Positions 48,833 through 59,455 of a stretch of DNA of 64,000 nt are shown piece after piece (the first letter of the stretch is position 1; every line of letters starts with the position of its first letter). Source of the DNA: Streptomyces antibioticus (GTDB lineage Bacteria > Actinomycetota > Actinomycetes > Streptomycetales > Streptomycetaceae). The translations under genes and the position numbers were made by a program. Under the pieces are notes generated by a model. It saw nothing but the letters and a program-made list of their open reading frames with translations, made no database searches and was not told where the DNA came from. Location of the stretch: the NCBI RefSeq assembly GCF_002019855.1, contig NZ_CM007717.1, positions 6,953,750 through 7,017,749 of the forward strand, read 5' to 3'.

Positions 48833-50281
48833 TCATCGGTCCGGCGGTGGGGGTGGCGGTCGATCCGGCTGCGCGGCCAGCACGCCCAGCGGGACCGGGC
48901 GGGCCGGCAGGCGGCGGGCCGGAACCGGCGCGCAGCCCGCGACGCCCGCCACCCCGGCCTCGCACATCCGGCCCTGGCACCAGCCCATCCCGGCCCGGGT
49001 CAGCAGCTTCACGGTGCGCAGATCACCGGCGCCGAGCGAGCCCACGGCCTCCCGGACCGCGCCCGCGGTGACCTCCTCGCAGCGGCACACCACCGTCTCG
49101 TCGGTGACCAGCTCCGCCCAGCGGGCCGGGGGCGCGTACACCCCGTCGAGTCCGTCGAAGAACGCCCGTGACCTGGTCCGGGCCCGGTCCGCCGGGGCCC
49201 ACTCCGCCGGGTCCGGCACCGCACCGCGCAGCCGGGCCGCCGCCGACCGTCCCGCGATGTGCCCCTCGGCCAGCGACAGGACCGCGCCGCCTACGCCCGT
49301 GGCCTCCCCGGCCGCCCACACGCCGGGGACGTCGGTGCGCTGTTCGTCGTCCACGTGCACGGCGGGTCCGTCGAGCCGGCAGCCGAGCCCGTCCGCGAGA
49401 TCGGTGTGCGGCAGCAGCCCGTGTCCGACGGCGAGGGTGTCGCAGGGCAGACGGCGCGCGGTGCCCGGTACCGGGCGGCCGTCGGGGCCGAGGGCTGCGA
49501 CCGTCACGGACTCCAGCCGTTCGCCGCCGTGTGCCTCCAGCACCGTATGCCCCAGCTTCAAGGGGACTCCGTGGCGCACGAGTTGGGCCGCGTACCCGGC
49601 GCCTTCGGCGAGCTTGTCCGGTGCCGCCGCGAGGACGCGGGCCCGCTGGGCGAAGTCCTTCGGGGCGGCCGACTCGACCAGCGCGACGACGGTGGCGCCC
49701 GCCGCGGCGAGGCCGGTGGCGACCGGCAGCAGCAGGGGGCCCGTGCCGGCCACCACCGCCGTACGGCCCGGCAGTACGAGTCCGCCCTTGAGCAGGGCCT
49801 GGGCGCCGCCCGCCGTGACCACACCCGGCAGGGTCCAGCCGGGAAAGGGGAGCACCTTCTCGTAGGCACCGGTCGCCAGCAGCACGCCATCGGCGCGGAT
49901 CGCCACGGACTCGTCCTGCGCGGGGCCGAGCAGCGCGTGGACGGTGAAAGGGGCGGGCGAGGGGTCGGTGTTCCTTTCCACGCACCACACATGACGGTCA
50001 CTCAGCAACGTCACGCGTCCCGCCGCGAGGTGCGCGTCGAGGCCGGTGCGCAGCCGCTCCCAGGTGCGCCACCGGTGGTGCAGCGCCCGGGGGCGGCGGG
50101 CGCCGAGTCCCGGGGCGGGCTGCCGGTAGAACTGGCCGCCGGGCTGCGGGGCGGAGTCGATCAGCGTCACGTGGACACCGCGCGCGGCCCCCGCCAGGGT
50201 GGCTGCGAGCCCGGCCGGACCGGCGCCGATCACCGCGAGATCCGGGCGAGTTGGTGGGGGAAGGGTGGCGCGCTCAGTCAT
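48833..50281 (-). CDS. FAD/NAD-binding subunit of a D-hydroxyproline dehydrogenase (HcnB-like)
   Basis: 482 residues. FAD-binding GAGPAG near residue 20, a second dinucleotide loop VVAGTGPLLLPVA, the motif GVWAAGEATGVGG, and a C-terminal BFD-like 2Fe-2S domain with four cysteines (VVCRCEEV, then GWCQGRMCE). This is the layout of the larger subunit of hydrogen cyanide synthase-like and LhpBEF amino-acid dehydrogenases. Its start overlaps the end of the small ferredoxin gene by eight bases. With that protein and the oxidase gene it should form a three-part, membrane-linked enzyme. The last residues are a Pro-rich tail (PPPPPPDR). Confidence 0.88.
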   Translation of the reverse strand: MTERATLPPPTRPDLAVIGAGPAGLAATLAGAARGVHVTLIDSAPQPGGQFYRQPAPGLGARRPRALHHRWRTWERLRTGLDAHLAAGRVTLLSDRHVWCVERNTDPSPAPFTVHALLGPAQDESVAIRADGVLLATGAYEKVLPFPGWTLPGVVTAGGAQALLKGGLVLPGRTAVVAGTGPLLLPVATGLAAAGATVVALVESAAPKDFAQRARVLAAAPDKLAEGAGYAAQLVRHGVPLKLGHTVLEAHGGERLESVTVAALGPDGRPVPGTARRLPCDTLAVGHGLLPHTDLADGLGCRLDGPAVHVDDEQRTDVPGVWAAGEATGVGGAVLSLAEGHIAGRSAAARLRGAVPDPAEWAPADRARTRSRAFFDGLDGVYAPPARWAELVTDETVVCRCEEVTAGAVREAVGSLGAGDLRTVKLLTRAGMGWCQGRMCEAGVAGVAGCAPVPARRLPARPVPLGVLAAQPDRPPPPPPDR

Positions 50282-50573
50282 CGTGGCCCGTTCCTTCCTG
50301 CGTTCTGATGTCCGCGCCCGGTGTGGCGGGGGTCAGGCAGGCCCGCTGGTTAGGGCGGTCGTTCACGGTGACCAGGCAGTCGAAGCAGACCCCGATCCCG
50401 CAGAACACCCCGCGCGGCTGCCCCTCGCCCCGGGTGCCGCGCCAGGCCGTGATCCCGGCCGACCACAGCACGGCGGCGATCGTCCGGCCGGGCAGCGCCT
50501 CGATCTCCCGCCCGTCGAACCGGACGGTGAACGGCGCCTCGGGGTGAGCGCGGGCCAGTTCCAGGGGGTTCAT
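50274..50573 (-). CDS. 2Fe-2S ferredoxin subunit (HcnA-like)
   Basis: 99 residues, ATG at 50573 after GAGGAGG. A plant-type 2Fe-2S site is visible as FCGIGVCFDCLVTVND plus the last Cys in RACLTP. Length and position match the small subunit of HcnABC or LhpBEF-type dehydrogenases. Its start lies in the first copy of a 32-bp triplication, so the ribosome-binding site and first codons are present twice more upstream. Confidence 0.9.
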   Translation of the reverse strand: MNPLELARAHPEAPFTVRFDGREIEALPGRTIAAVLWSAGITAWRGTRGEGQPRGVFCGIGVCFDCLVTVNDRPNQRACLTPATPGADIRTQEGTGHDD

Positions 50574-50654
50574 GGGGCGGCCTCCTCGGCTTCCAGGGGG
50601 TTCATGGGGCGGCCTCCTCGGCTTCCAGAGGGTTCACTCGGCGGCCTCCTCGGC
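50559..50654. repeat. three tandem 32-bp copies at the oxidase/ferredoxin gene junction
   Basis: Copies begin at 50559, 50591 and 50623. On the coding (minus) strand each has GAGGAGGCCGCC then ATGAACCCCCTGGAA or its variant. The oldest form contains the last codons of the oxidase gene, the middle one makes an 11-codon mini-ORF (50570-50605) whose stop overlaps the real ATG, and the last contains the true start of the ferredoxin gene. The third copy differs at a few bases. Confidence 0.9.
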
Positions 50655-51824
50655 GAAGCGGTCGGGGCGGAACGGGAAGAGGTCCAGCTCGGGGGTCTTG
50701 CCGGTCAGCGCCTGCGCGATCAGCAGGCCGGTCCCGGTGGCGAGCCCGATGCCCGCGCCCTCGTGCCCGCAGGCGTGGAACAGGCCGGGCACGCGCGGGT
50801 CGGGGCCGAGGGCGGGGAGATGGTCGGGCAGATAGGGGCGGAACCCGAGGTAGGTGCGCAGCGCCCGCACGTCCGCGAGGAAGGGGAACAGGCGCGTCGC
50901 CCCGGCCGCGAGGGCGCGGACGACGGGCAGGGAGAAGGAGCGGTCGAAGCCGACCCGTTCACGGCTCGCGCCGATCAGGACCGGACCCGCGGCGGTGCCC
51001 TCGACGACCGGCGAGGTCTGGAGGGCGGCGGAGTCGCTGGCCACGTCGGCCACATAGTCGGCGGCGTACACCTTGTGCCGTACCCGGCGCGGCAGCGGTT
51101 CGGTGACCAGTACGAAGCCCCGGCGGGGGAGTACGGGCAGCCGGACCCCGGCGAGCGCGGCGATCTCGCCGCCCCAGGTGCCGGCCGCGTTCACCACGGC
51201 CGGGGCGAGCAGGTCACCCCGGTCGGTGCGGACCCCGCGCACGGCACCGTCGGGGCCGCGCAGCACTCCGGTCACCGTGCGGCCGGTCTCCAGCCGGGCC
51301 CCGGAGGCGCGTACGAGGTGGGCCGCGGCGAGGGTGGGCATCACCTGGGCGTCCTGGGGATAGAGCATCCCGCCCGCCAGTCCGGGCGCCAAGTACGGCT
51401 CCAGATCGTGGAGTTCGGAGGCGCCGACGGGGACGGCGGTCACTCCGGCGGCGCGCTGTCCGACGGCCAGACCGGTGAGCGCGGCGAGTTCGGCGGGACC
51501 GGAGGCGACGACGAGGCCGCCCTTCGGCTCGTACTCGAAGGCCGCGCCCAGCGCTTCGGCCGTGCCCAACCTCTCGGCTGAGGGCACCTCTTCGGCCAGC
51601 TCCCGCCACAACCGGCCGGACAGCAGGGCCAGTCGGAGTTCGGGGCCCGGTTCCTTGTCGGAGACGAGGAGGTTGCCCTCGCCCGCCCCGGTCGTTCCTC
51701 CGGTCACCGGACCCCGGTCCACCAGGATCACGTCGAGCCCGGCACGCGCCGCGTACAGCGCACACGCGGCGCCCACCATGCCCGCGCCGACGACCACCAC
51801 GTCACCGCTGGATCCGTTGGTCAC
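50634..51824 (-). CDS. FAD-dependent D-amino-acid oxidase-like subunit (hydroxyproline dehydrogenase)
   Basis: 396 residues from GTG at 51824. DAO fold: VVVVGAGMVGAACALYAARAG at the start and the C-terminal HEGAGIGLATGTG. Family members include glycine, sarcosine and D-hydroxyproline oxidases. It is the first gene of a three-gene set for a heteromeric dehydrogenase of cis-4-hydroxy-D-proline, with the ferredoxin and the FAD/NAD subunit behind it. The GTG has no strong ribosome-binding site; no better start is in frame. Its stop lies inside the 32-bp repeat. Confidence 0.85.
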   Translation of the reverse strand: MTNGSSGDVVVVGAGMVGAACALYAARAGLDVILVDRGPVTGGTTGAGEGNLLVSDKEPGPELRLALLSGRLWRELAEEVPSAERLGTAEALGAAFEYEPKGGLVVASGPAELAALTGLAVGQRAAGVTAVPVGASELHDLEPYLAPGLAGGMLYPQDAQVMPTLAAAHLVRASGARLETGRTVTGVLRGPDGAVRGVRTDRGDLLAPAVVNAAGTWGGEIAALAGVRLPVLPRRGFVLVTEPLPRRVRHKVYAADYVADVASDSAALQTSPVVEGTAAGPVLIGASRERVGFDRSFSLPVVRALAAGATRLFPFLADVRALRTYLGFRPYLPDHLPALGPDPRVPGLFHACGHEGAGIGLATGTGLLIAQALTGKTPELDLFPFRPDRFAEEAAE

Positions 51825-51830
51825 AGCAGT

Positions 51831-51843
51831 AATATGTCACATG
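51831..51843. promoter_or_regulatory. ATGTCAC motif, oxidase promoter
   Basis: AATATGTCACATG, a near palindrome, stands seven bases upstream of the oxidase GTG and between it and the divergent nucleotidyltransferase gene. Confidence 0.55.
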
Positions 51844-51964
51844 GCGCTGTCCCCGGGAATGACGCTGCGGCCGGAAAATCTGAGGTGGCGGGGCCGTGCC
51901 GCGGGGCATCATGGCGGTCCGTCGCCCGTTCGCGGGGGCGGGTCCATCACCACCGGGGGCTCCT

Positions 51965-52648
51965 GTGACCGTCACCAACATCCTGCTGTCCGGCATCGTC
52001 GGCTCGACCGCCTACGGCCTCGCCCGTCCCGGCTCCGACGTGGACCGGCTCGGTATGTTCGCCGCGCCCACGGAGGAACTGCACGGCCTGCGCCGGCCCC
52101 AGGACTCGCACGTCAGCACGGCCCCCGACCGCACCCTGCACGAGGCCGCCAAGTGGTGCCGGCTGGCCCTCGGCGGCAATCCGACGGTGATGGAACTCGT
52201 CTGGCTGCCCGACGAGTTGTACGAGGTGCGCACCCCGCTCGGCGACGAACTCATCGCGATCCGGGGGACCCTGCCGAGCGCGCACCGGGTCCGGGACGCC
52301 TATCTCGGCTACGCCACCCAGCAGTTCCGCAAGCTGCGCAGCCGGGGCGACGGCAGCTTCTCGTCCGACACCCGCAAGCGCACCGCCAAGCACGCCCGGC
52401 ACCTGCGCAGGCTGTGCACCCAGGGCTACGAGCTGTACGCCACCGGCCGGCTGGAGATCCGAGTGGAGGACCCGGAGAGCTACCACGCCTTCGGCGAGCG
52501 GGCGGCCGCCGACCCGGAGTCCGCGCTGCCGCTGCTGCGGGACTTCGAGGAGAAGTTCGCCACCACCCGCAGCGTCCTGCCCGAACAGCCCGACGAGCGG
52601 GCCGCCGACGCATGGCTGCGGCGGGTGCGCCGGCACTTCTACAAATAA
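51965..52648 (+). CDS. RlaP-type nucleotidyltransferase
   Basis: 227 residues from GTG at 51965. Polymerase-beta-type nucleotidyltransferase domain with GSTAYGLARPGSDVDRLGMF, the Gly-Ser and Asp-x-Asp of the metal site. The family (PF10127) is linked with RNA repair or tRNA-like nucleotidyl transfer, with few members studied. The second half is helical (KLRSRGDGSFSSDTRKRTAKH). It is divergent from the oxidase gene and alone. No repair ligase is near. The role is unknown. Confidence 0.8.
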   Translation: MTVTNILLSGIVGSTAYGLARPGSDVDRLGMFAAPTEELHGLRRPQDSHVSTAPDRTLHEAAKWCRLALGGNPTVMELVWLPDELYEVRTPLGDELIAIRGTLPSAHRVRDAYLGYATQQFRKLRSRGDGSFSSDTRKRTAKHARHLRRLCTQGYELYATGRLEIRVEDPESYHAFGERAAADPESALPLLRDFEEKFATTRSVLPEQPDERAADAWLRRVRRHFYK

Positions 52649-52751
52649 ATCCCGTGCGAAGCACCCCCGTTCGCCTCTACACTCACCGCAGATCACGCGC
52701 CGCCCACGACAGAGGGCCGCGCGGCACCACGACGTACGAGGGGAGTCGGCC

Positions 52752-52856
52752 ATGCGTGACCACACCGCTGCCGCCGCTTCCCGAGCCCGCTTCGAGGTGA
52801 TCCTCGTGTCTCGGGCCGTCCGGTGCCCGCTGCGCGGCCGGCACTGGAAGTCTTGA
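52752..52856 (+). CDS. 34-residue leader-like ORF before the EF-G paralogue
   Basis: ATG at 52752 after GAGGGGAG. The product begins MRDHTAAAASRARFEV and ends RCPLRGRHWKS. It lies 141 bases upstream of the second elongation factor G gene in the same direction, in a 348-base stretch with no other gene. Such peptides can sense ribosome stalling before resistance or translation genes. No clear alternative hairpins were worked out, so function as a leader is inference. Confidence 0.5.
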   Translation: MRDHTAAAASRARFEVILVSRAVRCPLRGRHWKS

Positions 52857-52996
52857 CGACCGCCTGAGCGCTCCGCACTGCAACGCAGCACCTTCGTCAT
52901 CTGCCGACGTGTGCCCTTGCAGCCTGCCGCGGGTCCCGGCGGTCGTCCGGAGAATCGCGCCGCCCGTTCACCGGAACACCCGAAAGGCCAAGGGCC

Positions 52997-55042
52997 GTGC
53001 GCAACCACCTCGACCGTCATCTCGCCACCGTGCGCAACCTGGGCATCCTCGCCCACGTCGACGCGGGGAAGACCACCGTCACCGAGCGGATCCTGTTCGC
53101 CACCGGGACCACGCACAAGCGCGGCGAGGTCCACGACGGCACCACCATCACCGACTTCGACCCGCAGGAACGCGACCGCGGCATCACCATCTTCGCCGCG
53201 GCCGTGAGCTGCGACTGGGAGGGTCACCGTGTCAACCTCATCGACACCCCCGGGCACGTCGACTTCGCCGACGAGGTCGAGCGGTCCCTGCGCGTCCTCG
53301 ACGGCGCGGTGGCGGTGTTCGACGCGGTCGCCGGTGTGGAACCGCAGAGCGAGTCCGTGTGGCGGCAGGCCGACCGGTACGGCGTACCGAGGATCGCGTT
53401 CGTCAACAAGCTGGACCGCGCGGGCGCCGACCTCGACACCGCCGTGGCGTCGATCCGGGACCGTCTCCACCCGGTCCCGCTGGTCGTCCAGGTGCCGATC
53501 GGTGCCGAGGACGGCTTCACCGGTGTCGTCGACCTGCTCCGGATGCGCGCGCTGATCTGGGGCGACGACGGGGAAGGCGCCGTCGAGGGCGTCGTACCGG
53601 AGGAGTTGCGGGAGGAGGCCGCGCGGCGGCGCCGGCTGCTGGAGGAGGCCGTCGCGGAGCGGCATCCGGCCGCGCTGGAGGAGTTCTGCGAGCGGGAGCC
53701 CCTGTCCGCGGCGACGCTGGCGGCCGCCCTGCGCGACCTGACCCGCACCGGTGACGGTGTGGTCGTGCTGTGCGGCTCGGCGTACCGCAACCGCGGGATC
53801 GAGCCGCTCCTCGACGCCGTCGTGGCCTATCTGCCGTCCCCGCTGGACGTGCCCGCCGTGCGCGGCACGTACGAGGGCGCCGAGCAGGAGCGGCCGGCCG
53901 ATCCGGCGGCCCCGCTGGCCGCGCTGGCCTTCAAGGTCAGTGCCACGCCGACGGGCCGGCTCACCTATCTGCGGGTGTACTCGGGCACGATCGAGAAGGG
54001 AGACACGGTGTGGGAGTCCGGTTCGCGGCGCGGCGAGCGCATCGGGCGGATCCTGCGCGTCCAGGCCGACCGGCACGCCCAGTTGGAGCGGGCGGTCGCC
54101 GGGGACATCGTGGCCGTCGTCGGGCTGAAGTCGGCCCGCGCCGGTTCGACCCTCTGCGCGCCGGGGGCGCCGCTCGTCCTCGAACCGCCCGGTGTCCCCG
54201 ACCCGGTGGTCTCCGTGGCGGTGGAGGCGGTGCGCGGCACCGACACCGACCGGCTGGCCTCGGCGCTCGCCCGGCTGGCCGAGGAGGATCCCTCGCTGGT
54301 GGTGCGGACCGACGCGGAGACCGGTCAGACGGTCCTGTCGGGCATGGGTGAACTGCATCTGGAGGTCGCGGTGGAGAAGATCCGCCGCACCCTCGGACTG
54401 GAGGTCAACGTCGGCCGTCCCAGGGTCACTTACCGCGAGACCGTCGCGCGCGGCGTGACCGGTCTGGTCTTCCGGCACGTCAAACAGGACGGCGGGGCCG
54501 GCCAGTTCGCGCATGTCGTGCTCGATGTGGAGCCGCTGGAGGAGGGGTTCGACTTCCGGTCGGCCGTCGTCGGCGGGCGGGTCCCGCAGGAGTACGTCCG
54601 TGCCGTCGAGGCCGGCTGCCGGGACGCCCTCGCCGAAGGGCCCCTCGGCGGGCACCCGGTGACCGGGCTGCGGGTCACCCTGACCGACGGGGCGACCCAT
54701 GTGAAGGACTCCTCGGAGATGGCCTTCCGCACGGCGGGCCGGTTCGCGCTCCGTGAGGCGCTGCGGGACTGCGCGATGGTCCTGCTGGAGCCGGTCGTCG
54801 AGGTCACGGTGACCGTGCCCGAGGAGGCCGTCGGCGGGGTCCTCGGCGACCTCGCGGCACGGCGCGGCCGGGTCACCGACTCGGGCGTGCGCGGCGGTTC
54901 GGCGGTGGTCACCGCCACCGTGCCGCTGGCCGAGCTGTTCGGTTACGCGACCCGGCTGCGCAGCCGCACCCAGGGCCGCGGCACCTTCACGGCCCGCCCG
55001 ACGGGGTACGCCCCGGCACCGGCCGTGGCGGCGACGCCGTAG
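52997..55042 (+). CDS. elongation factor G paralogue (EF-G2-like GTPase)
   Basis: 681 residues from GTG at 52997. Translational GTPase: P-loop AHVDAGKTT (residues 19-27), G3 DTPGHVDF, G4 NKLD, and then the four further EF-G domains ending in a beta-rich C-terminal domain. It is about 20-30 residues shorter than canonical FusA, and some core residues differ (RGITIFAAAVSCDW for the usual RGITITSAA). Many Streptomyces carry this second EF-G outside the ribosomal operon. Whether it does translocation, recycling, or protects ribosomes (the TetM/OtrA class is related) cannot be told from sequence. A leader-like ORF precedes it. Confidence 0.85.
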   Translation: MRNHLDRHLATVRNLGILAHVDAGKTTVTERILFATGTTHKRGEVHDGTTITDFDPQERDRGITIFAAAVSCDWEGHRVNLIDTPGHVDFADEVERSLRVLDGAVAVFDAVAGVEPQSESVWRQADRYGVPRIAFVNKLDRAGADLDTAVASIRDRLHPVPLVVQVPIGAEDGFTGVVDLLRMRALIWGDDGEGAVEGVVPEELREEAARRRRLLEEAVAERHPAALEEFCEREPLSAATLAAALRDLTRTGDGVVVLCGSAYRNRGIEPLLDAVVAYLPSPLDVPAVRGTYEGAEQERPADPAAPLAALAFKVSATPTGRLTYLRVYSGTIEKGDTVWESGSRRGERIGRILRVQADRHAQLERAVAGDIVAVVGLKSARAGSTLCAPGAPLVLEPPGVPDPVVSVAVEAVRGTDTDRLASALARLAEEDPSLVVRTDAETGQTVLSGMGELHLEVAVEKIRRTLGLEVNVGRPRVTYRETVARGVTGLVFRHVKQDGGAGQFAHVVLDVEPLEEGFDFRSAVVGGRVPQEYVRAVEAGCRDALAEGPLGGHPVTGLRVTLTDGATHVKDSSEMAFRTAGRFALREALRDCAMVLLEPVVEVTVTVPEEAVGGVLGDLAARRGRVTDSGVRGGSAVVTATVPLAELFGYATRLRSRTQGRGTFTARPTGYAPAPAVAATP

Positions 55043-55052
55043 CGCTGTGAAG

Positions 55053-55097
55053 GGGGGGAGGGGCGGACGGACTCGCGGTCCGTCCGCCCCTCCCCCC
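55053..55097. terminator. strong bidirectional terminator
   Basis: Perfect 20-bp GC-rich stem with a five-base loop (TCGCG) between the EF-G paralogue and GH55 genes, which converge here. It is the longest perfect hairpin noticed in the window. Confidence 0.9.
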
Positions 55098-55102
55098 GGC
55101 TC

Positions 55103-56950
<1,848 letters not shown>

Positions 56951-56991
56951 GGGCGGCTCTCCTGGTTCAGGAAGTGAACGGTGATGGGGGT

Positions 56992-57005
56992 TGGGAGCGC
57001 TCTCT
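56992..57005. promoter_or_regulatory. CebR/LacI-like operator before GH55 and importer genes
   Basis: TGGGAGCGCTCTCT matches 11 of 14 positions of the perfect box at 8036 (its last three bases deviate). It stands between the divergent GH55 gene and the importer operon, nearer to GH55. Confidence 0.7.
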
Positions 57006-57081
57006 TGCCGCAGAATGCTTCAACTACCCGAACTGGTGCGTCAAGAGGGGCGACCGAGTTGTGCCAGCCCTGTCGAAACCC

Positions 57082-57109
57082 TTGACGCGACCGCTTTCGG
57101 GGGTTTAAC
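57082..57109 (+). promoter_or_regulatory. possible promoter of the importer operon
   Basis: TTGACG (57082-57087) and TTTAAC (57104-57109) are 16 bases apart, like a vegetative -35 and -10 pair, 44 bases upstream of the binding-protein start. Confidence 0.45.
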
Positions 57110-57152
57110 TCACGTCCTAAATTAAGCCCTGATCACAACCGGGAGCCGACCC

Positions 57153-58472
57153 ATGCGCACCATCCGAGCCGCGGCCGCAGGCGCCGTCGTCATGTCACTC
57201 GCGCTGGCCGCGACGGCCTGCGGAGGCGGGTCCTCGACCGACGGCGAGGGCTCCAACGACTCGCCGAAGACGCTGACCTACTGGGCCTCGAACCAGGGCG
57301 CGAGCATCGAGATCGACAAGAAGGTGCTCCAGCCCGAGCTGGACAAGTTCGAGAAGCAGACCGGGATCAAGGTCAAGCTGGAGGTCGTGCCCTGGTCCGA
57401 CCTGCTCAACCGGATCCTCACCGCCACGACGTCCGGCCAGGGCCCCGACGTGCTGAACATCGGCAACACCTGGTCGGCCTCCCTCCAGGCCACCGGCGCG
57501 CTCCTGCCGTGGGACGACGCCAACTTCGCCAAGATCGGCGGCAAGGACCGCTTCGTCGCCTCCGCGCTCGGCTCGACCGGCGCCGAGGGCAAGGACCCCG
57601 CCGCGGTGCCGCTGTACTCGATGGCCTACGCGCTCTACTACAACAAGGAGATCTTCGCCGACGCGGGGATCACCAAGCCGCCGGCCACCTGGGACGAGCT
57701 GGTCGCCGACGGCAAGAAGATCCAGGCCAAGGGCAAGCAGGTGCTGGGCGCCGAGGGCGCGAACGTCTCCGAGAACGTCCACCACGTCTTCACCTTCGCC
57801 AAGCAGCACGGCGCGGACTTCTTCACCGCCGACGGCAAGCCCGACTTCACCTCCGATGGCGCGGTGGCGGCCGTCAAGCAGTACGTCGACCTGATGGCGA
57901 AGGACAAGGCGATACCGGTGGGCAACGCCGAGTACGCGCAGAACCAGTCCGTCAGCGACTTCGCCAAGGGCAAGACGGCGATGCTGCTGTGGCAGTCGGC
58001 GTCGGCCAACCTCAAGTCCCAGGGCATGAGCGAGGACGCCTACGGCATCGCGCCGGTGCCCGTGCAGTCCGGCGCCCCCGGCACCGGCAAGCAGGTCAAC
58101 TCCATGGTCGCCGGCATCAACATCTCCGTCTTCAAGAACAGCGACAACCTCGACGGCGCCACCAAGTTCGTGAAGTTCATGACCAGCGACGAGGAGCAGA
58201 AGATCCTCAACACGGCCTACAGCTCCATCCCGCCGGTCGCCGCCGCCCAGACGGATGCCGCCTTCAACTCCCCGGCCACGGCCGTCCTGAAGGACACCCT
58301 CGCCAAGAGCGCCGCCGCCCTGCCCCAGGTCGCCGACGAGTCGCAGTTCGAGACCGCCGTCGGTACGGCCGTCAAGGAACTCTTCGCCGATGCGGCCGCC
58401 GGACGCGCCGTGACCACCGCGTCGGTCAAGGCGCGGCTGGAGAAGGCCCAGCAGCAGATGCCGGCAGCGTGA
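57153..58472 (+). CDS. sugar-binding lipoprotein of an ABC importer
   Basis: 439 residues. Lipoprotein signal with acylated Cys23 (LALAATACGGG), then a type 1 extracellular solute-binding domain (TYWASNQGASIEIDKK, DVLNIGNTWSASLQATGALLP). ATG with GGGAG before. It is the first gene of an operon with two permeases and a beta-glucosidase, the order of cebEFG-bglC cellobiose importers. With GH55 and GH16 genes beside it, laminari-oligosaccharides are the more likely cargo; cellobiose cannot be ruled out. No ATPase gene is here; the shared MsiK ATPase encoded elsewhere would power it. Confidence 0.9.
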   Translation: MRTIRAAAAGAVVMSLALAATACGGGSSTDGEGSNDSPKTLTYWASNQGASIEIDKKVLQPELDKFEKQTGIKVKLEVVPWSDLLNRILTATTSGQGPDVLNIGNTWSASLQATGALLPWDDANFAKIGGKDRFVASALGSTGAEGKDPAAVPLYSMAYALYYNKEIFADAGITKPPATWDELVADGKKIQAKGKQVLGAEGANVSENVHHVFTFAKQHGADFFTADGKPDFTSDGAVAAVKQYVDLMAKDKAIPVGNAEYAQNQSVSDFAKGKTAMLLWQSASANLKSQGMSEDAYGIAPVPVQSGAPGTGKQVNSMVAGINISVFKNSDNLDGATKFVKFMTSDEEQKILNTAYSSIPPVAAAQTDAAFNSPATAVLKDTLAKSAAALPQVADESQFETAVGTAVKELFADAAAGRAVTTASVKARLEKAQQQMPAA

Positions 58473-59455
58473 TGACGACCACGATCGAACGCGGCCGGCC
58501 GGGCGTCCGCCCGGTCAAGGCCGCACCCCCGGGCCGCAGGCCCGGCCGGATCCGGCGGATCGGACTGCCGTACCTGCTGCTCCTGCCCGCCCTGGTCCTC
58601 GAACTCCTCGTCCATCTGGTGCCGATGGTGATCGGCATCGTGATGAGCTTCAAGGAGCTCACCCAGTTCTACATCCGCGACTGGGGGACGGCGCCCTGGG
58701 CGGGGCTCGACAACTACAAGCTGTCGGTGGACTTCAACGCCCCCGTCGGCGAGGCCCTGTTGGACTCGTTCCTCGTCACGGTCGCCTTCACCCTGCTCTC
58801 GGTCGGCCTGTGCTGGCTGATCGGCACCGCGGCCGCGATCTTCATGCAGGACACCTTCCGCGGCCGCGGTCTGCTGCGGGCCCTGTTCCTGGTGCCGTAC
58901 GCGCTGCCCGTCTACGCGGCCGTGATCACCTGGGTGTTCATGTTCCAGCACGACAACGGCCTGGTGAACCACGTCCTGCACGACCAGCTCGGCATCACCG
59001 ACAAGCCGTCGTTCTGGCTGATCGGCGACAACAGCTTCTGGGCGCTGCTGACCGTATCGGTGTGGAAGGGCTGGCCGTTCGCCTTCCTGATCGTGATGGC
59101 CGGCCTGCAGAACATCCCCCGGGAGCTGTACGAGGCGGCGGCCCTGGACGGCGCCGGGATCTGGCAGCAGATCCGCCGCATCACCCTGCCGTCGCTGAGC
59201 CCGGTCAACCAGGTCCTCGTCCTGGTGCTGTTCCTATGGACGTTCAACGACTTCAACACGCCGTACGTCCTGTTCGGCAAGGCCGCCCCGGAGGCCGCGG
59301 ACCTCATCTCGGTCCACATCTACCAGGCGTCCTTCGTCACCTGGAACTTCGGCGCCGGCTCCGCGATGTCCGTCCTGCTGCTGCTCTTCCTGCTGGCCGT
59401 GACCGGGGTGTACCTCGCGCTCACCTCGCGCGGACGGAGGCCCGCCGATGCCTGA
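58472..59455 (+). CDS. sugar ABC importer permease, MalF type
   Basis: 327 residues, six membrane segments, ATG overlapping the previous stop by one base (TGATG). The EAA loop, which contacts the ATPase, is ELYEAAALDGAGIWQQIRRI, with the conserved EAAxxDGA. The N-terminal tail is basic and Pro-rich. It forms the channel together with the MalG-type permease that follows with an eight-base overlap. Confidence 0.93.
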   Translation: MTTTIERGRPGVRPVKAAPPGRRPGRIRRIGLPYLLLLPALVLELLVHLVPMVIGIVMSFKELTQFYIRDWGTAPWAGLDNYKLSVDFNAPVGEALLDSFLVTVAFTLLSVGLCWLIGTAAAIFMQDTFRGRGLLRALFLVPYALPVYAAVITWVFMFQHDNGLVNHVLHDQLGITDKPSFWLIGDNSFWALLTVSVWKGWPFAFLIVMAGLQNIPRELYEAAALDGAGIWQQIRRITLPSLSPVNQVLVLVLFLWTFNDFNTPYVLFGKAAPEAADLISVHIYQASFVTWNFGAGSAMSVLLLLFLLAVTGVYLALTSRGRRPADA

